A stretch of DNA of 64,000 nucleotides from Pelagibacterium montanilacus (GTDB lineage: Bacteria; Pseudomonadota; Alphaproteobacteria; Rhizobiales; Devosiaceae): the NCBI RefSeq assembly GCF_003992665.1, contig NZ_RZMX01000032.1:1-64000 (forward strand), read 5' to 3'. This document shows positions 60,358 to 64,000 of the stretch, piece by piece; positions within the stretch are counted from its first letter, which is position 1; every line of letters starts with the position of its first letter. The notes beneath the pieces are model-generated. The model searched no databases. It saw nothing but the letters and a program-made list of their open reading frames with translations, and had not been told where the DNA came from. The position numbers and the translations under genes are program-made.

Positions 60358-62884
60358 GGACCGGCGGTCGGAGCGATCCGGTTTGCCGGACGTGACTCTG
60401 CCGCCCAGGGACGCCTCACCACTTCCCATCGATCTTGTTCTCGAGCCTCTGGCCGAGGCCTTGCAAACCGGCACCCGCGCCGTGCTCGTGGCTGCGCCGG
60501 GGGCGGGCAAGACCACCCGCGTACCGGTCCATCTTCTTGATGCGCAGTGGCGTGGCGATGGGCGCATCATCGTTCTCGAGCCCCGGCGCATTGCCGCCCG
60601 GGCTGCTGCCGCGCGAGTCGCGCAGATGCTGGGGGAGAAGGTCGGAGAGACCGTGGGCTACCGCGTCCGGATGGAAAACCGGACCGGGCCGAAAACCCGC
60701 ATCGAGTTCGTAACAGAAGGCATCTTCACGCGTCAGATCCTCGCCGATCCCGAACTTTCGGGCGTGGCGGCCGTGGTGTTCGACGAGTTCCATGAGCGCA
60801 GTCTCGACGCCGATTTGGGGCTTGCCCTCGCGCTCGACGCGGCCGAGCTGCGCGATGATCTGCGCATTCTTATCATGTCGGCGACCCTCGACAGCGCGCG
60901 GCTTGCCCGCCTGCTCGGGGACTGCCCGGTGATCGAAAGCCAAGGGCGGGCCTTCCCCATCGAGACCCGGCATCTCCCGCGCGATCCCGACGACCGGATC
61001 GAAAGCTTCACCGCGCGCGCGATCCTTGGGGCCCTCGACCAGGAGCACGGATCGATCCTCGTGTTCCTGCCCGGCCAGGCCGAGATATCCCGTGTCGCCG
61101 AGCGGCTGGCGGGATCGGTTCCTTCCGATGTCGATGTAGTCCAGCTCCATGGCCGCTTGACCGCATCCGATCAGGACGCCGCCATCCGGCCGGCCGTCGC
61201 GGGCCGGCGCAAGGTCGTTCTCTCGACCAATGTGGCCCAGACATCGCTGACCATCGAGGGCATCCGGGTGGTGATCGATACCGGATTGGCGCGCGTTCCC
61301 ATTTTCGAGCCGGGCATGGGGCTGACCCGGCTCGAAACCCGCCGCATCTCCCAGGCGGCGGCCGAACAGCGCCGCGGCCGCGCCGGGCGCGTCGAGCCCG
61401 GCGTCTGCTACAGGCTTTGGCATGAGGGGCAGACCGGCAGCCTGCAGCTGCAAGATATCCCGGAAATCCTGGGCGCCGATCTCACCGGGCTGGTGCTCGA
61501 TCTCGCCAATTGGGGCGTGGCCGATCCGGCGGACATGATGTTCCCCGACCAGCCTCCCGGCCCCGCATGGTCCGAGGCGCGGGCCCTGCTCGGCCGGCTG
61601 GGCGCGCTCGACGCGGAAGGGCGCATCACGGCCCATGGGAGAGCGCTCGCGACCCTGCCCGTCCATCCCCGCCTCGGGCACATGATCATGGGTTCGGTGG
61701 CAGACGGACATCAGGTCCAGGCCGCGCGCCTGGCGGTTCTGTTGTCCGAACCCGGGCTGGGGGGAACCTCGCCGGACCTCGCCGAACGGATGGCCAATTT
61801 CGAGCGGGATAGCTCGGCGCGCGCCAGGGGCGCCCGGGCGCTCGCCGCCCGCTGGGCACGGACGGCAGGGGGCCGCAGGGCCGAAGGACCTGGCCCGGAC
61901 TTCGATCCCGGCCGCGCGCTGGCCCTCGCCTTTCCCGACCGGGTCGCCCAGTCGCTGGAGACGGGGACGTTTCGCCTTGCCAATGGGCGGCAGGGGCGGA
62001 TCGAACAAGGCGATCCTCTTGCCCGGCATCGGTTCATCGTGGCGGTCGAGCTATCGGGACAGGCCGCAAAAGGCATCATCCGCATGGGGGCGGCGCTCGA
62101 TGGCACAGACCTCGAGACCCTGTTTTCCAACATCATCACCGACACGGTGGAAACGGCCTTCCAGCCCGATGCCAGCGCCGTCCGGGCCCGGCAGGTGCGG
62201 CGGTTCGATGCGCTGGTCCTTCGCGAAGGACCGGTGGCAATCGGCACCGACCAGCACGATGCGGCGGCGCGCTGCCTTGCCAAAGCCATCGCGGCGATGG
62301 GCGTGGGCCGGCTGCGCTGGTCGCGCGACCAGCTCTCGCTCCGGGCGCGTGCGAGCTATCTTCACGGCCTGATCGGCAATGGCTGGCCCGACCTATCGGA
62401 CGCCGCGCTGGCCGAAGGCGACGCGACATGGTTGGTGCCGCACATCATGGGCCTGTCCAAGCTCTCGGCGATCACCGCCGAACACCTCTCCTCGGCGCTC
62501 CATGAGATGCTCCCATGGGGGCGGAGGCAGGAAATGGACAGGCTGTTGCCCAGCCATTTCACGGTGCCAACGGGATCGCGGATCGCCATCGACTATGACA
62601 GCGACAACGGGCCGGTCCTGGCCGTCCGCGTCCAGGAGCTATTCGGTCTCGACCGGCACCCCTCTATCGCCGATGGCCGGATCCAGCTGCTGGTGACCCT
62701 GTTGTCGCCGGCGCGCCGGCCAATCCAGGCCACCCGCGATCTGCCCGGCTTCTGGCGCGGCTCCTGGCGCGATGTGGCGCGCGATCTCAAGGGCCGGTAT
62801 CCCAAGCATCCCTGGCCCGAGGATCCGCTGGCCGCGCTCCCGACAATGCGGACCAAGAATGCCGACCGCAAGCGGGGCGGATAG
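60326..62884 (+). CDS. hrpB: ATP-dependent RNA helicase HrpB (DEAH box)
   Basis: An 852-residue DEAH-box helicase. Motif I is VAAPGAGKTTRVPVHLL, motif II is VVFDEFHERSLDADLGLAL (the DEFH variant normal for HrpB), motif III is MSATLDSARLARLLG, and motif VI is RISQAAAEQRRGRAGRVEPG. The C-terminal HrpB domain (TGSRIAIDYDSDNGPVLAVR, then PIQATRDLPGFWRGSWRDVA) ends it. HrpB unwinds RNA; its exact client is unclear. ATG 60326 is used, with GTG 60308 as an alternative. Its TAG stop codon is the start of a dispersed repeat, as with dppC. Confidence 0.93.
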   Translation: MTGRHVPPPSEDRRSERSGLPDVTLPPRDASPLPIDLVLEPLAEALQTGTRAVLVAAPGAGKTTRVPVHLLDAQWRGDGRIIVLEPRRIAARAAAARVAQMLGEKVGETVGYRVRMENRTGPKTRIEFVTEGIFTRQILADPELSGVAAVVFDEFHERSLDADLGLALALDAAELRDDLRILIMSATLDSARLARLLGDCPVIESQGRAFPIETRHLPRDPDDRIESFTARAILGALDQEHGSILVFLPGQAEISRVAERLAGSVPSDVDVVQLHGRLTASDQDAAIRPAVAGRRKVVLSTNVAQTSLTIEGIRVVIDTGLARVPIFEPGMGLTRLETRRISQAAAEQRRGRAGRVEPGVCYRLWHEGQTGSLQLQDIPEILGADLTGLVLDLANWGVADPADMMFPDQPPGPAWSEARALLGRLGALDAEGRITAHGRALATLPVHPRLGHMIMGSVADGHQVQAARLAVLLSEPGLGGTSPDLAERMANFERDSSARARGARALAARWARTAGGRRAEGPGPDFDPGRALALAFPDRVAQSLETGTFRLANGRQGRIEQGDPLARHRFIVAVELSGQAAKGIIRMGAALDGTDLETLFSNIITDTVETAFQPDASAVRARQVRRFDALVLREGPVAIGTDQHDAAARCLAKAIAAMGVGRLRWSRDQLSLRARASYLHGLIGNGWPDLSDAALAEGDATWLVPHIMGLSKLSAITAEHLSSALHEMLPWGRRQEMDRLLPSHFTVPTGSRIAIDYDSDNGPVLAVRVQELFGLDRHPSIADGRIQLLVTLLSPARRPIQATRDLPGFWRGSWRDVARDLKGRYPKHPWPEDPLAALPTMRTKNADRKRGG

Positions 62885-62973
62885 AGTGTTTCCAGGACAA
62901 TGCCTGTCGCATAACCCGATCTGGGATGGACACCCTTTTCGGGGTCGCGAACGCCATAAATCAAGGACTTAGG
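62882..62973 (+). repeat. Dispersed stem-loop repeat, copy C
   Basis: TAGAGTGTTTCCAGGACA opens the block, as in copy A at 11632; GGTCGCGAACGCC and ATAAATCAAGGACTTAG close it. The middle is diverged. The first three bases are the hrpB stop codon, just as copy A begins inside the dppC stop codon. Confidence 0.65.
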
Positions 62974-64000
62974 CGGGCGCGATGAGATTGCTGGCCAGCA
63001 GGTCGGCGAAGAGGACCAGTGCATCGGTGAGCACCACATCCGGGGGAGTATCCGGAAACGCCTCGGCCAGAAGCCGCGCGGTGTCGGCAATCGAGATCGG
63101 CGCGTCCAGCAGCACCCAGATGGCGCCGGCAAGCCGGTTGAGGTTGAGCACCGAGACGTCGTCGGCGTCGAACAGGAAGGTCTCGTCTCCCACGATCCGG
63201 GCCGTGATCCCCTCGACCCGCACGAAGCGCTGGTGGAGGTCGAGATCGGGCAAGGGCCGGGCCCCGTTGGCAGCGGCGGGTTCAGGTTCGGGGTCCATGA
63301 TCGGGGCCCGGGTTGCAAGGATTTCGGTCGTTTCGACCGGCCAGCGTGCGAAGGTCTGCTTGAGCAGATCCACCGCGTCGTCGAGCTCGCAATAAAAGAG
63401 CTTGAGACAGGGAATCCCGGCAATGAAGTCTTCGAGGCGCCCGGTCAGTGCGGAGGCCGGGCTGTTGCGCACCATATTGCGCAACAGCAGGTGCCGCAGC
63501 GCCTCTCCGGGCTCGGCGGGGACGAGGCCCGCCGGCCCCTCGGCGCGCCGCTCCAGCATCAGCACCGCCCCGATGGGCGCGGTCCGGCCATGGGGAGCGA
63601 GGTTAGTGGTGTCGAGATAGCAATACTGGGCATCAGCCGTGGCGGTGTGGTGGGCGATGTGCGCGGCGAGTTTCATGCCCGAGCCCGGGGGCAGCGGCAG
63701 GCGCGGACGCGGGGGGACGCCAAGGGCAAGCCCCAGATTATCCGGGGCGGTCAGCGGCAGCATGTCGTCGCAATAGACCATGACGTCATTTTCAGCGCAC
63801 AGCCGCGCGGCCAGGGTGCTCTTGCCGGTGCGCGCCGGGCCGGTGAGGACCACGAGGCGCCCCGCGATCTCGAAACTGGTGCAGTGCAGGCACAGATGGT
63901 CTGGATGGGCGTCGAGGAAGGACTGGGCGGTATCGACCACCGCGCCGCAGGCCGCGCCAACGGTGCCCAGACCGGCCATGGGGTCGGGCTGCCATGGCGA
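62969..64000 (-). CDS. HPr-kinase-like P-loop protein fused to a PqqD-like domain (5' end probably outside window)
   Basis: Counting from an in-frame ATG at 63979, the P-loop GPARTGKSTLAARL is near residues 47-60, followed by VMVYCDDMLPL, the HPrK-like second acidic motif, and HIAHHTATADAQYCYLD. Residues about 250-336 form a PqqD-type winged helix (FVRVEGITARIVGDETFLFD, then LNLNRLAGAIWVLLDAPISI), the peptide-recognition fold of many RiPP systems. The frame stays open to the window edge, so more N-terminal sequence is likely. Such pairs sit beside lasso-peptide, EPS or peptide-modification genes. The partner is unknown, as the next genes are outside. Confidence 0.8.
   Translation of the reverse strand, partial: SPWQPDPMAGLGTVGAACGAVVDTAQSFLDAHPDHLCLHCTSFEIAGRLVVLTGPARTGKSTLAARLCAENDVMVYCDDMLPLTAPDNLGLALGVPPRPRLPLPPGSGMKLAAHIAHHTATADAQYCYLDTTNLAPHGRTAPIGAVLMLERRAEGPAGLVPAEPGEALRHLLLRNMVRNSPASALTGRLEDFIAGIPCLKLFYCELDDAVDLLKQTFARWPVETTEILATRAPIMDPEPEPAAANGARPLPDLDLHQRFVRVEGITARIVGDETFLFDADDVSVLNLNRLAGAIWVLLDAPISIADTARLLAEAFPDTPPDVVLTDALVLFADLLASNLIAPA

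Overview
The window is high-GC DNA from an alphaproteobacterium, most likely order Hyphomicrobiales and possibly Devosiaceae (Devosia/Pelagibacterium-like; this is an inference, not a database match). The grounds are a GcrA cell-cycle regulator with CcrM-type GANTC sites upstream, a SAM-II riboswitch before metZ, the argD-argF-hslO order, the long two-domain dCTP deaminase, an IalB-family protein, and stem-loop repeats of the kind dispersed through rhizobial genomes. There is no rRNA, CRISPR array or prophage. One tRNA (Gly, anticodon CCC) is present.

Layout. 1-11.6 kb: the end of a LuxR-type regulator, then a divergent uptake and catabolic locus. On the minus strand a ROK regulator, a NagB-type deaminase, a gamma-glutamyltransferase-family enzyme, a double-ATPase peptide importer subunit, a TauE/SafE exporter and a Gfo/Idh dehydrogenase lie nearly end to end. 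On the plus strand are the matching periplasmic binding protein and two permeases. 11.7-18.1 kb: a second locus with an alpha/beta hydrolase, an SsuABC/TauABC-like importer and an allophanate hydrolase, divergent from a LysR regulator. 18.1-24.6 kb: an accessory, locally AT-richer segment with a 53-residue membrane protein, a TetR regulator, a large autotransporter coupled to an IalB-like protein, an IS1182-type transposase relic and tRNA-Gly. 25-28.5 kb: proVWX glycine-betaine uptake ending in a strong terminator.

28.5-41.5 kb is mostly core metabolism: dcd, metZ behind its riboswitch, trkH, an RND efflux pair, argD-argF-hslO and gcrA. 41.5-42.5 kb is a non-coding mosaic of repeated hairpin blocks. 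42.5-50 kb holds glycerate 2-kinase, two CrcB fluoride channels, phoU and phoR, kdgK, a DUF924 protein and a Dda/RecD2-like helicase. 50.1-52.3 kb is a YtrA-type GntR regulator with an ABC exporter and a dyad operator over its promoter. 52.5-52.7 kb is a small transcript-like unit: a perfect Shine-Dalgarno sequence, a 25-codon ORF, an internal anti-Shine-Dalgarno sequence and an intrinsic terminator. 52.9-64 kb carries a CHASE-PAS-GGDEF-EAL protein, DUF2062, a Pit phosphate permease, a divergent Nudix protein, a HerA-like ATPase overlapping hrpB, and an HPr-kinase-like/PqqD fusion running off the right edge.

The most interesting items are the 25-codon regulatory ORF, the two import-plus-hydrolase loci of unknown substrate, the repeat family whose copies supply stop codons to two genes, the repeat mosaic downstream of gcrA, and the HPrK-PqqD protein at the edge. 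All functions are read from protein motifs and gene order; no searches were run.
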